This document shows, piece by piece, positions 20,679-31,906 of a stretch of 64,000 bases of DNA (position 1 is the stretch's first letter; each line of letters starts with the position of its first letter). A model generated the notes under the pieces. It saw nothing but the letters and a program-made list of their open reading frames with translations, did no database searches and was not told where the DNA came from. The DNA is from Ziziphus jujuba (taxonomy: Eukaryota > Streptophyta > Magnoliopsida > Rosales > Rhamnaceae): positions 27,714,001 to 27,778,000 of the forward strand of contig NC_083379.1 of the NCBI RefSeq assembly GCF_031755915.1, written 5' to 3'. The translations under genes were made by a program, and so were the position numbers.

Positions 20679-21811
20679 TGATGTGATTCCGCCCGAGCCC
20701 GCTCCACCGATAACCCGCTGGGGTGCTGACTCGACACGGATGAAGACTAGGCCAATCACAAGAGCTCAAATTAAGAGATTTAAGGAAAAACTGGGAGTAT
20801 TTATATAGGGGGTACTCAATCTCAACAGAGCTTGTCCATACTTGAAGATACAAAGCCTATTCTAAGCATCCAAGTGGTGGAAGCCGATACGGACCCGGGT
20901 GACGGTTTTGGTACATTTTTGGAGTCCGGGAAGCATGAAATGGTTCCAATGATTTATGGGTTCAATACATATGCCTAAGAGGTCATGGAATCAAGTTACA
21001 GCAGCCTCAAATGCAATCAAAAAGGGCTTGTACGGACAGCATCAACAATTTGGCCGAATTTGCTGTATTGCTTGCTGGCTTTACTGTATTTTACTGTATT
21101 AGCCTTTTCTTATTTTTCCAAGCATGGGCAACGTGTGGGACTTCATATTCAGCTTATTTGGCATCCTAAAAAGCATCTATAATCTGATTTGAAGCTCAAA
21201 GTGGTCAAAGATTGATCAAATTCAACTTGATAAAAAAGCTTGCATTTTTAGTTTCCTAATTTGTTTTTACTTTTTGTTTTAGGAAACTACCATTACTTTT
21301 TGGCTTTTATTTATTTATTTTCTGGAAAAATAACTTTAGGAAGGTTTTTATTTTATTCTTTCCATTGTAAATTAATTAATTCCTAATTTAATATAAAGGA
21401 ATTAACTAATCAAACTTAGATTAGGAAAAGAAGTATAGTTTCGGCCAACTAGGTTTCTTTATGTGTGTGGCCGGTTTTCTTTATTTTTAGGGTTTTATTT
21501 CATGGCTTTGTAGCCTATTTAAAGGCTTATTTTTCAATAAGAATAAAACTTTGATTTGATTAAGAAAATACTTGTGAGATTAATTATCTTTTTGTTCTTT
21601 GAGAACACCTAAAACACCATTTGAGAATTGGTTGTTTTAGCTTGACTTATCAATAGGTTTTCCATCCCCTATTGTGGCGTCTACATTATACCAAGGTTTC
21701 TAACCACAGGTTGGTTAGGGGTTGAGGTCCATTCCTTTAGAACCTGAACTTAATTAAGATCCGGGTTAATATAATACGGGTTTAGGAGCAGGTCGTCCTA
21801 GGTTTGTATCA
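20679..21811 (+). repeat. GYP-A 5' LTR (1133 bp)
   Basis: TGATGTGATTCC...GTTTGTATCA. U3 codes a pol tail ([18 protein letters not shown]), interrupted by stops. The TATA-like CCTATTTAAAGGC is at about 21510 and the CAATAGG/CCTATTG hairpin near 21651. Same subfamily as GYP-M and GYP-K. Confidence 0.95.
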
Positions 21812-21813
21812 TT

Positions 21814-21825
21814 TGGTATCAGAGC
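21814..21825 (+). other. GYP-A primer binding site (tRNA-iMet)
   Basis: TGGTATCAGAGC, 2 nt after the LTR, a perfect match to the initiator methionine tRNA end. Confidence 0.92.
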
Positions 21826-22971
21826 TAAATTTTGTTCAGGTTTGATCTATCTTTATTTGCTTTATTTGTTTTTTTGTTATTCTGCAATTTTATCATTAGG
21901 TTAAGGTTGCATCCATCCCATACACGTTCAGCATCTTAAAAAAAAAAAAAAAATTCATTCCTAGTTGAATTAGGTTTCCTAGTTTTACCGTATTTTTGTT
22001 TCCTAGTTTGTTGGTTGTTTTTCATCATTGTTCTTGTTGATTTTGGTTTTTGTTGATTTTTCTTTGCTGTTTTAGTCTTAAATATTTGCATTCATATATT
22101 AAAAAAAAAAAAAAAAGAGTTTGCGGCAACATTTGAAAAAAAAAAAAATGCACATTTGTGTTTATTTGGAGGTCACTGGTTTAGTGTTTGTTTTGGAGTT
22201 GGAATTGCAATTTTGGTAATTATTCTTGCTACTGCAGTTGTTTATGTTCTGTGAGTGAAAAAAAAAAAGAAAGAAGAGGTAAAGCTGAATATAAAAAATA
22301 AAAAAAAGAAGAAAAAAAAGAAAAAAAAATTTCGGTTTGTTGGAGTTTGATTTGTTTGCTGGAAATTTGTTGGAGCTGCTGTTTTTTTGATTATTTATTC
22401 AATATTTGAGTTGCTGGAGAATTATTTTTGCTGCTGGATATTTGGATTTTGGGTGCTTAAATTATTTGGATTAAAATTAGATAAAGGAATTGATACAAAA
22501 CTTGAATTACAAGAACAACAACCAACACTATTCTATATTTTTGTTCAATTTGATTCTTGTTCGTATTTGAATTTCTTTTTCTGGAATTTTATTCTTGAAC
22601 TCATAATCCACTACCATCTGGTGCAGTTTTCAAAAATTCCAACATTTTCCCATTATTTTGTGTTTTCTTGTCTAGAAAGCCGAAAAATTAGGATTTGTTG
22701 GATTCTTTCGGTATTGCCTACTTTTTGCTTACTGTTTGTTGATAAGTTTAATTAAAACATACTAGTGATCTAATTGCTGTATTTAAGTGTGTTTAACTAG
22801 AACTTTGAGATAATTCTTGGAGTGGAAAAAGGCAAGAGAGTGTGAGCTTAAAAGAGGGTAAAAGCCGAAATAAGTGTGCAAACACGAGTGTCGAGTCCTT
22901 ATTTGAGTGAAACACATAAGGGAGTGAAATTGGTAAGGTCCTATTTTATTTTTATTCCATTATTATACTAA
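21826..22971 (+). other. GYP-A untranslated leader
   Basis: About 1.15 kb with long A tracts (about 21938-21952, 22100-22150, 22257-22330) and the conserved CTTTCGGTATTGCC and GGCAAGAGAGTGTGAG blocks before gag. The apparent frame at 22387-22755 is part of this leader and has no relation to known proteins. Confidence 0.7.
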
Positions 22972-24075
22972 CGTAACAGAATCAAGAATGAGGAGAGGAG
23001 ATCCACCTTTGAGGATCAATGAGAAGGAGTCCGTAGCATTCCATGGCGATGCCCAAGCTACCGGAAGTGGAGACCAAGTGGACATGAGAGCTGTTTTGGA
23101 GTCAATACAGCGGGTTAGTGCTCAAGTTGAGCATGTGAATCAAAGGATGGGAAGGCTAGAAGTTTCCCAAGGAATTCCGAACACAAGAAATAGGCAAGAA
23201 TTCCATTAGGTGGAGACTTTGAGGAAGGTATGGAACGAAACTTTTGCTGTCCAAGATAGAGCTGGCCATGGAAGATATAGGAGGGAAGAAACAGATGGCA
23301 ATCTTAGCAATATCTAGATCAACATCCCACCATTCATGGGAAAAAGTGACCCCGAAGCATATTTGGAGTGGGAAGAAAAGATGGAGATGATATTTGACCG
23401 CCATAATTATTCAGAGGCTAAGAAGGTGAAATTGGCAGCAATGGAGTTTGGCCATTATGCACTCCAATGGTGGACCAACGAGCAAAACACCCGAAGGAGA
23501 GTTGGTGATGACTTGATTACTACATGGCGACAAATGAAAGGAGCCATGCGGAAGCGATTCGTACCATCACACTATCATAGGTTGCTGCATCAAAGACTTC
23601 AATCTTTATCTCAAGGACATGGATCCGTGGACGATTATTACAAGGAGATGGAGATGCTTATGATGAGATTGAACTTGAATGAAGATAGGGAAGCAACCAT
23701 GGCAAGGTTTCTTGGTGGTTTGAATCGTGAAATAGCCAATCAACTAGAATTGCAACAATATGTGGAATTGGAGGAGATGTTGCATGTGGCTATTAAATTA
23801 GAGCATCAATTCAAGAGGAGGGGTGTAAGATCATGGTTTGGAGGTGTTTCCAACAGTGGAAGGTCCAATTCAAGTGGCTGGAGGAACAATCCCATCTATG
23901 AAAGCAAGCCAAAGCCGAAAGTCGAAGAAGAAAGTTCAAACTGGCCAAGGAAGGAGACTAGAACCAAATCTGTCCAAGCACCAAAGAATGAGGTAAAATT
24001 AGATCCTAAACCTTCTAGAACTGATGATATTGTGTGTTTTAAGTGCCAGGGAGGAGGACACATTGATAGCCAATG
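22972..24075 (+). pseudogene. GYP-A: gag, broken
   Basis: The family start ATGG is changed to GTAA at about 22973, so gag has lost its start; the next Met is at 22988 (MRRGDPPLRINEKES). About 75 bp of the R/G-rich region are deleted after 23207, with a stop. From 23336 a 246-codon frame gives the intact capsid core: EAYLEWEEKMEMIFDRHNY, HYALQWWTNEQNTRRRVGDD and MARFLGGLNREIANQLELQ. The zinc knuckle starts CFKCQGGGHIDSQ but a small deletion removes its last Cys and creates a stop. Confidence 0.9.
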
Positions 24076-24916
24076 ACGAGCTAGAATCGGAAAGTGAAGA
24101 AAGTGAGGATGAAGCCAAGCAAGAGGAGGAGGACTTGGAGGATGAACCCAAACCTTGCAAGCATCCAATGCTGAATTAAACTTGCTTTCTAGGAGAGTAC
24201 TTGCTGCATACAAAGATGAGGATGAAATTCAAAGAGAGAACATCTTCCACACCCGATGTGAAATTCAAGGTAAGATTTGTAGTATGATTATTGATAGTGA
24301 AAGTTGTACAAATGTAATTAGTAACATTGTAGTTGATAAATTAGGCTTAATAACTATTAAACATCCAGAACCTTATAGATTACAATGGCTTAATGATAGT
24401 GGTGAGATGAAAGTAAACAAACAAGCCAAAGTAAAATTTAATATACGTAGATATGAGGATGTAGTTTTGTGTGATATTGTACCCATGATTGCTGGACATA
24501 TACTATTAGGTAGACCATGGCAATTTGATAAAGATGCTACTCATTTTGGTCGAGAAAATAGTATTGTTTTCAGGTTTAAAGGGAAGAAGATCAATCTGGA
24601 ACCATTATGTCGTAAAGAGGTTTACAAAGACCAATTACAAATGCAACAAAGGAGAGAAGCCGAAAAGCTCAAGGAAAAAGCAAGTATGGCACCAATGGCT
24701 TCACCATCCTTTCGAGAAGGTAAGAATGAGGTTGCTGATCAAGGTAAGGTTTCTAAGGCTCATATTGAGTGGAAAGATCAAGGAAAAACTGAAAGAGAGG
24801 AGAAAGAAAGTGGAAAACCCAAGAGCTTGGAGAAGGAAGAGAAATCCGAAGGTTTGTGCCAATCCAAGGGGGAAAAAGAAAAAGAAAGAAAGTAAAGGTT
24901 AAGTAGCAATTTTTAT
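24076..24916 (+). pseudogene. GYP-A: aspartic protease and linker
   Basis: A 246-codon frame (24155-24895) covers the protease with RCEIQGKICSMIIDSESCTN, LNDSGEMKVNKQAKV and HILLGRPWQFDKDATHFG. The catalytic DSG has become DSE (GGA to GAA), so activity is unlikely. A long K/E-rich linker (about 24650-24900) follows and ends in a stop before RT. Confidence 0.88.
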
Positions 24917-25460
24917 TTGAGTTTAAGGGATATTAATAAGGTTATTGAGTGCAAGAAACCTTTGCTGGTCATGATTTATAAAGAAAATTATTTTAATGAT
25001 CAAACTAACTTTGAAGAACTTGAATTGCCAAGTTCAATGATTTCTCTTTTGAAGGAATTTGGAGATGTCTTCCCAAATGAAATTCCAAGTGGACTACCAC
25101 CTATTTGAGGGATAGACCATCAAATTGACTTTGTTCCAGGAGCTGCCATACCAAATAGACCAGCTTATAGGAGTAATCCCGAAGAAACAAAGGAGCTACA
25201 AAAATAGGTAAGTGATTTGCTTGATAAAGGATACATTCGTGAGAGTTTAAGTCCATGTGTTGTTCCTGTTTTGTTGGTACCTAAAAAGGATGGTTCTTGG
25301 AGAATGTTTGTTGATTGTAGGGCTATAAATAACATCACCATTAAATATAGACATCCCATTCCGAGATTAGATGATATGCTTGATGAGTTGCATGGTGCTT
25401 GCATGTTTACTAAATTTAATCATAGGAGTGGTTATCATCAAATTAGAATGAAAGAAGGTG
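24917..25460 (+). pseudogene. GYP-A: pre-RT linker and RT N-terminal half
   Basis: The linker INKVIECKKPLLVM...[14 protein letters not shown] is followed, past two stops, by RT from [14 protein letters not shown] to [10 protein letters not shown]. It has [17 protein letters not shown] and [20 protein letters not shown]. The usual TKIDLRSGYHQI, which holds the first catalytic Asp, reads [12 protein letters not shown], so Asp has become Asn. The YFDD half of RT is missing: at GGTGATG the sequence switches to the scrambled block. Confidence 0.88.
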
Positions 25461-25923
25461 ATGTTACTAAAGTAATTATTAATAAGAAATCATTGCTGAC
25501 CATGAATTTTAAAGATACTTATTTAAAGATGCCTTTATTGCATCAAACTTTATCTGCATTATTGAGAGCTTTACTTAGTGGCAATTTGAAAATTTGGGAA
25601 ATATTGTTTGCTAACTTTAAAAAGTGTAATTTTTACCATAATGAGCATGTATTTCTAGATTCTGTTGTAATAGTGTTTGACCCAGGAGAATTGGTTTGGT
25701 TGCACTTACGAAAGGAAAGGTTTCCTAATCAAAGAAAGTCAAAGCTCATGCCGCCTATGGATGGACATTTTCAAGTTTTGAAGCCGAATAACAAGAATGC
25801 CTACAAGCTTGATTTACCGGGTGAGTATAACATGAGTGCTGCATTTAATGTTGCTGATTTAAATCCCTTTGCTGCAGGTGATGATCTTGATTTGAGGACA
25901 AATCCTTTTCAAGAGGAGGGGAA
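25461..25923 (+). pseudogene. GYP-A: scrambled pol block and pol C-terminus
   Basis: In the same frame as RT, the order is a second linker-like piece ([20 protein letters not shown]), an integrase piece ([18 protein letters not shown]), an RT piece ([17 protein letters not shown]), and the integrase C-terminus ([17 protein letters not shown]). The pol tail to [12 protein letters not shown] follows. Piece for piece this is the block of GYP-F at 15186-15640. Because a 297-codon frame (25217-26110) runs through it and on into the LTR, the rearranged product could still be translated as one protein from the RT part. Confidence 0.88.
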
Positions 25924-27057
25924 TGATGTGATTCCGCCCGAGCCCGCTCCACCGATAACCTGCTGGGGTGCTGACTCGACACGGATGAAGACTAGGCCAA
26001 TCACAAGAGCTCAAATTAAGAGATTTAAGGACAACCTGGGAGTATTTATACAGGGGGTAATCAATCTCAATAGAGCTTGTCCATACTTGAAGATACAAAG
26101 CCTATTCTAAGCATCCAAGTGGTGGAAGCCGATACGGACCCGGGTGACGGTTTTGGTACATTTTTGGAGTTTGGGAAGCATGAAATGGTTCCAATGCTTT
26201 ATGGGTTCAATACATATGCCTAAGAGGTCATGGAATCAAGTTAAAGCAGCCTCAAATGCAGTCAAAAAGGGCTTGTACAGACAGCATCAACAATTTGGCC
26301 AAATTTGCTGTATGGCTTGCTGGCTTTACTGTATTTTACTATATTAGCCTTTTCTTATTTTTCCAAGCATGGGCAACGTGTGGGACTTCATATTCAGCTT
26401 ATTTGGCATCCTAAAAAGCATCTAGAATCTGATTTGAAGCTCAAAGAGGTCAAAGATTGATCAAATTCAACTTGATAAAAAAGCTAGCATTTTTAGTTTC
26501 CTAATTTGTTTTTACTTTTTGTTTTAGGAAACTACCATTACTTTTTGGCTTTTATTTATTTATTTTCTGGACAAATAACTTTAGGAAGGTTTTTATTTTA
26601 TTCTTTCCATTGTAAATTAATTAATTCCTAATTTAATATAAAGGAATTAATTAATCAAACTTAGATTAGGAAAGAAAGTATAGTTTCGGCCAACTAGGAT
26701 TCTTTATGTGTGGTGGCCGATTTTCTTTATTTTTAGGGTTTTATTTTGTGGCTTTGTAGCCTATTTAAAGGCTTACTTTTCAATAAGATTACAACTTTGA
26801 TTTGATTAAGAAAATACTTGTGAGATTAATTATCTCTTTGTTCTTTGAGAACACCTAAAACACCATTAGAGAATTGGTTATTTTAGCTTGACTTATCAAT
26901 AGGTTTTCCATCCCCTATTGTGGCGTTTACATTATACCAAGGTTTCTAACCATAGGTTGGTTAGGGGTTGAGGTCCATTCCATTAGAACCCGAACTTAAT
27001 TAAGATCCGGGCTAATATAATACGGGTTTAGGAGCAGGTCGTCATAGGTTCATATCA
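25924..27057 (+). repeat. GYP-A 3' LTR (1134 bp)
   Basis: Preceded by the polypurine run AAGAGGAGGGGAA; starts TGATGTGATTCC, ends GGTTCATATCA. The pol frame continues 62 codons into it ([19 protein letters not shown]) and stops at 26108-26110. Confidence 0.95.
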
Positions 27058-27062
27058 GGCAT

Positions 27063-27207
27063 TCATCGGCTGCAATTGCTCCAATATAGCCGTCGTATCC
27101 GTTTGCTCACCACTCCCCAAAGCTTGGGAACTACCACACAATCCTACGGACTCTTCTTCATTAATTCTTAAAGGTGGATCTCCTATTCTCACCCTTGAAT
27201 CTGCCAT
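27063..27207 (-). pseudogene. GYP-B: gag N-terminus
   Basis: The minus strand starts with ATG at 27207 (MADSRVRIGDPPLRINEEES) and runs into the GYP-A target duplication. The frame continues at 20678, where the next codon is TGA (the family has CGG), so this gag stops after about 50 codons. Confidence 0.85.
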
Positions 27208-28287
27208 GTTAGTATGAATAATGCAAAATAAAATATATTCTCACCAAAAATCACTCCCTCACATGTTTCACGTTTCACACTAGTTTTGGCTTTTACCCTC
27301 TTTTAAGCTCACACACTCTTGCCTTTTTCAACTCAATGAATTATCTCAAAGTTCTAATTAAAACACCCACAAAACAGCAATTATGTCACAACTATGTTTT
27401 AATTTAACTTATCAACAAAAGAGTAGCAAAAGCAAGCAATACTGAATGAATTGACGAAGTCTAGTTTTCGGCTTTTCTAGGCCAAATAAGGCAAATTGAC
27501 AAGAAAACTTTGGAATCAATAAGAACTGGACCAGATGGTAAGAAATGAAAGATTCAAGAATAAAAATTTAGAAAAAGAAATTCAAATACGAACAAGAATC
27601 AATTCGAACAAAATTAAAGAGTAGTGTTGGTTGTTGTTCTTGTAATTCTAGTTTTGCATCAAATCCTTTAACTAATTTTAATCCAAATAATTTAAGCACC
27701 CAAAATTCAAATATCCAGCAATAGAAATAACTCTCCAGCAACTCCAAATATTGAATAAATAATCAACAAAATAGCAGCTCCAAGAAATTTCTAGCAACAA
27801 ATTTCAACACCAAATTCAACAAACTGAAATTCTTTTTATTCGGCTTTCTTTTTTTTTTTAACTCACATAAGACAACTGCAGGAGCAAGAATCAACACCAA
27901 AATTACAATTCCAACACCAAATAATCACCAAACCTGTGACCACCAAAACAAAATACAAATTGTGTAGTTTTTTTTTTTTTTTGTTGAATATCTGTTTGGT
28001 TTTTTTTTTTAATATATGAATGCAAATATTTAAAACTAAAACAGTAAATAAAAATAAATAAATAAATCCAAAATTAACAAGGACAATGATGAAAAACAAT
28101 CAAAAAACTAGGAAGCAAAAATACGGTAAAACTAGGAAATCCTAATTCAACTAGGAATGAATATTTATTTATTTTAAATGCATAACGTGTATCATGCTAG
28201 AAGCAACCTTAACTGAATGCTAAAATTGTAGATTAACATAAAAACAAATAAAGCAAACAAGAATAGATCAAACTTGAGCAAAATTTG
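27208..28287 (-). other. GYP-B untranslated leader
   Basis: The family leader read backwards, including the pre-gag GGCAAGAGTGTGTGAG block (about 27310-27325 region) and A/T tracts (about 27846-27860, 27967-28015). The small frame at 27863-28099 is not a gene. Confidence 0.7.
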
Positions 28288-28299
28288 GCCCTGATACCA
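28288..28299 (-). other. GYP-B primer binding site (tRNA-iMet, one change)
   Basis: The minus strand reads TGGTATCAGGGC; the canonical sequence has A at the tenth base. Confidence 0.8.
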
Positions 28300-28301
28300 A
28301 A

Positions 28302-29060
28302 TGGTATGAACCTAGGACAACCTGTACCTAAACCTGTATTATATTAGCCTGGATCTAATTATGTTCAAGTTCTAATGATCACCTTGACCTCTAGCCAACC
28401 TGTGATTAGAAACCTTGGTATATAATGATGACGCCACAATAGGTGATGGAAGTCTTATTGATAAGTCAAGCTAAAACACTCATTCACTAATGGTGTTTTA
28501 GGTGTTCAATAGAACAAAGAGAAATTCAATCTCACAAAATAAATTCTGAATATTTTAATGGTGTGTTCTTCCTTAAAAATAAGCCCTTTTATAGGCTAAG
28601 AGAAAACAAAATAAAACCCTAAAACAAAAAGGAAAAATCAGCCATGTAATGAAGAATCCTTATATGGTTGAAAGTCTTCTCCTTTCCTAATCTAATTTGG
28701 ATTAATTAATTCTTTTATTTTGAATTAGGAACTAATTAATTTACAACAAAAAAAAAATAAAATAATAACTTTCCTAAACTTATTTTTCCAGAAAATAAAT
28801 AAATAAAAAATAAAAAAGTAATGGTAATTTACTAAAACAAAAAGTATAATCAAATTAGGAAACTAAAATACAAACTTTTTGACTAAGTTGACTTTGACCA
28901 ATCTTTGACCAATTTGAGTTCCAAATCAGCTTCAATATGCTGAGTAGATAGGATTATTATGGAGTCCCACATGTTACCCTTGCTTGGAGGAAAGAGAAAA
29001 AGCCAACTCAGCAAAATACAGTAAAGCCAGCAAGCAATACAGCAATTTTCAGCCACATCT
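28302..29060 (-). repeat. GYP-B 5' LTR, truncated (759 bp)
   Basis: On the + strand starts TGGTATGAACC (family TGATACGAACC) and matches 17890-18640. It is cut at about 29060, so the sense start of the LTR, including the U3 coding segment, is missing. The cut abuts the start of another LTR in the opposite direction. Confidence 0.85.
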
Positions 29061-30160
29061 GATGTGAATCCACCTGTGTCCATACAATCAACAACCCGCT
29101 GGGGTGCAGATCCTATACAGTTGAAGACTGGGCCAACCACTAGGGCTCAATCCAAGAGATTTAAGGACAATCTTACTGGTTTTCTACAAAAAGTTATCAA
29201 TTCTCAAAAGGGCTTATCAATACCCAAATACTCAAAGCATGTTTTAAGCATCCAAGTGGTGGAGGCCAATATGGACCCAGGTAGCAAGAAATGGATTCAT
29301 AACTTCATGAATTCAATTGATATCACCAAGAGGCCATGGAATCATGTAAAGATAGACAAAAAGGTGTCTAAATTCAGCTTGTACGCACAACACCTCAATT
29401 TGGCAAAAAATGCATCAAATTGGCGATGACTTTGCTGTTTTCTTTTTTATTTGGCATTTTCTCTTTGTTCCAATCAAGGGAAATGTATGAGAATCATAAT
29501 TAATCCTATTTGACATCCTAAATGGCACAATGGATGTGATTTGGAGCCTTTATAAGCTGAAAATTGGTCAAAGTTAGCTTAGTTGTCAAACTAGTCAACT
29601 AGTTTCCTAATTTGAATTTGACTTTTTGTTTTAGCAAACTATCTTTTATTTTGGTTTTTATTCATTTATTTTCTGGACAAATTAACTTAGAAAATTTATT
29701 ATTTTATTATTGCAATTGCAAATTAATTAATTTCTAATTAAAAATAAAGAAATTAATTAATCCAAATAGGTTTAGGAATGTATGTGAAATTCAGCCACTT
29801 ATTTCCTTATCTTAATGGCCGAATTTTACCTAGTTAGTTAAGGTTTATTTTTTGTGACTTTAACCTATTTAAGGCCTTATTTTCAACAAGAAATCAGCTT
29901 ACATATTATTCCAAAATTTATTTGTGAGAAAAGAATTTTCTTTCTTTTCTTTGAACACCTAAAACACTTAATAGAAATCAAATGTTTTAGCTTGACTTAT
30001 CAATAGGACATCCATCATCTATTATGGCATCTTCGATATACCAAGGTTTCTATCATAGGTTGATTAGGGGTTAAGGTGACCATAAAAGCTCGAACTTAAA
30101 TTTTCGATTCTGGGCTAATATAATACGGGTTTAGGCACAAGTCATCCTGGGTTCGTATTA
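29061..30160 (+). repeat. Complete gypsy LTR, divergent copy, 5' of the GYP-E body
   Basis: TGATGTGAATCCACC...GTTCGTATTA, 1100 bp, directly followed by a primer site. U3 codes PTTRAQSKRFKDNLTGFLQK with few lesions. It is much less like 34992-36113 than 17285-17889 is, so it is not a simple partner of that 3' LTR. Its palindrome (29722-29735 with 29748-29761) carries a paired change on both arms. Confidence 0.85.
29722..29761. repeat. LTR palindrome with compensatory change
   Basis: Arms ATTAATTAATTTCT and AGAAATTAATTAAT around a 12-nt loop. Compared with 5424-5463, the twelfth base of the left arm is T and not C, and its partner is A and not G, so pairing is kept. Confidence 0.65.
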
Positions 30161-30162
30161 TT

Positions 30163-30174
30163 TGGTATCAGAGA
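30163..30174 (+). other. GYP-E primer binding site (tRNA-iMet)
   Basis: TGGTATCAGAGA, 2 nt after the LTR at 30160. Confidence 0.85.
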
Positions 30175-31275
30175 CAAGATTTTGTGCAGGTTTGATCTAT
30201 CCTATTTGTTTTATTTATTTTTATGTTATTCTTAAATTTTAACATTAGGTTAAGATTGTTCTTAGTTCATACACATTCTGCATTAAAAAAAAAAAATTCG
30301 TTCCTCCTCAAATTATGTTTCCTTGTTTTTTTCCAAATTTTTGCTTCATGGCTTATTGGTTGTTTTTCATCATTGTTCTTGTTAATTTGGTTTATTGTTG
30401 AATTTTATTTGCTGTTTTAATCCTAATTAGTTAAATTCTTATATTAAAAAAAAAATAAAAAAATAGATTTGAAAGCATATCGCATAAAAATCTAAAAATT
30501 GTGCAATTTGTTTTGTTTGGAGTATGGATCAGGCTTGTCAAATCTTTGGCATTGGAATTGAAATTTTTGATGTTTATTCTTGCTATTGGAGTTAGTTTAT
30601 ATTCTGTGAGTAAAAAAGAAAAGCCGAAGATTAAAAAAAATAAAATTGTAAAAGGCTGATTTTTGGTTACAATTTGGATTTTGAATTTGTTTGCTGGAAA
30701 ATTATTGGAGTTGCTGAGATATTGTCTATTTATTCAATATTTGGTTGCTGGAAAATTGAATTTTGAGTGCTAAAATTATTTGATTAAAAATTGCTAAAGG
30801 ATTTGACACAAAGACCTAAATTATAAGAACATCAACCAACAACTATTCCATATTTTGTTCAAATTGATTATTGTTCATTGTTTGAATCTCTTTTCTATAT
30901 TTTATCCTAAATCTTTTATTTGTTTATGTTCTGGACCAGTATTTATTGATTCCAAAATTTCATTGATATTTGACCTTGTTTTTTATTAGTTGGGCCGAGA
31001 CTAGGTTTTTATCAATCCACTCGGTATTTGTTTGTTTTAGTTGTTGTTATGCTAATGAGTTTAATTAAGGCAAACTTGTGAGGTAGTTGCTGTTTTGTGT
31101 GTGTTTAATTAGAACTTTGACATAATTCTTTGAGTGAAAAAAAAGACAAGAGAGTGTGAGCTAAAAAGAGGGTTAAAAGCTTAAACTAGTGTGCAAACAA
31201 GAGATTCAAGACCTTATTTGAATGAAACAAGTGAGGGAGTGATTTTGGTAAGGATTTTTACATTATTTATACTAA
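30175..31275 (+). other. GYP-E untranslated leader
   Basis: Family leader with A tracts (about 30284-30297, 30445-30465) and the pre-gag block AAGACAAGAGAGTGTGAGC at about 31142. No gene. Confidence 0.7.
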
Positions 31276-31906
31276 CATGGTAGATTCTAGAATGAGGAGA
31301 GGAGATGGATCATTTAGAGTTAATGCAAAGGAATTCGTGGGGTCCAAGGGTTATTCTCAAGCAACGGGAAGTAGAGGTGAACCTACCGACATGATGCTCA
31401 TTTTGATCACCTAGATCAAAGATTAGACAGAGTGGAAAATTCTCAAGGTTGGATGAATACAAGGTTAAATGGACATGGAGGCCAAGGTAGAGGTCGAGGA
31501 GGCCATGGACGACCTAGAGAAGAATTCAAGGATGGAAATTTTGGAGATGATTTCGAAGAGGGGGTCAATGATATTTTTGCATACCAAGGAAGGCCGACAC
31601 ATAAGAGACCAACTAGAGAAGAAGATGATGATCTTGGAAACATTAAGGTCAACATACCATCATTCATAGGAAAGAGTGATCTGGAAGCTTACTTAGAGTG
31701 GGAGGAGCATATGGAGATGATTTTTTGTTGTCTTAACTACTCGGAGGCTAAAAAAGTTAAATTGGTAGCTTTGGAGTTTAGACATTATGCACTCCAATGG
31801 TGAACTAATGAACAAGGTACCTAAAGGAGAGTTGGAGATGAATCTATTACTACTTGGCCACAAATGAAAGGGGGCATGAGAAAGAGTTTTGTACCAAGTC
31901 ATTACC
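31276..31906 (+). pseudogene. GYP-E: gag, N-terminal part
   Basis: ATG at 31276 (MVDSRMRRGDGSFRVNAKE). A shift and stop near 31410 are followed by an open frame 31432-31803: R/G-rich GGQGRGRGGHGRPREEF, then SDLEAYLEWEEHMEMIF and the start of the capsid core. It ends with a stop at HYALQW (31803). The gag is then broken by an antisense LTR piece at about 31907. Confidence 0.85.

Larger units (their letters stand above)
20679..27057 (+). mobile_element. GYP-A: Ty3/gypsy derivative with rearranged pol
   Basis: Full-length insertion of 6379 bp with two complete LTRs and the 5-bp duplication GGCAT at 20674-20678 and 27058-27062. It lies in the gag of GYP-B, in the opposite direction. By eye the two LTRs differ at about 39 positions in 1133 bp (about 3.4 percent), older than COP-X. 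It holds leader, gag, protease, the N-terminal half of RT, then the same scrambled pol block as GYP-F. Confidence 0.95.
17890..29060 (-). mobile_element. GYP-B: gag-protease-only gypsy derivative, with GYP-A inside
   Basis: A minus-strand element with 3' LTR at 17890-18957 and a truncated 5' LTR at 28302-29060. Its own internal part (18958-20678 plus 27063-28301) is only about 2.96 kb: leader, gag, protease and the last 50 codons of pol. RT, RNase H and integrase are all gone. It resembles non-autonomous elements that keep gag only. No target duplication can be checked because the 5' LTR end is lost. Confidence 0.85.

Noticed and set aside
21814..21825. TGGTATCAGAGC sites as possible tRNA genes
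   Set aside because: Only the 3' end complement of tRNA-iMet is present, at the position of a primer site; there is no cloverleaf sequence.
22387..22755. A 122-codon frame in the GYP-A leader
   Set aside because: Equivalent leaders in GYP-F, M, H and J do not keep it open, and it translates A/T-rich sequence into F/L/I-rich peptide.
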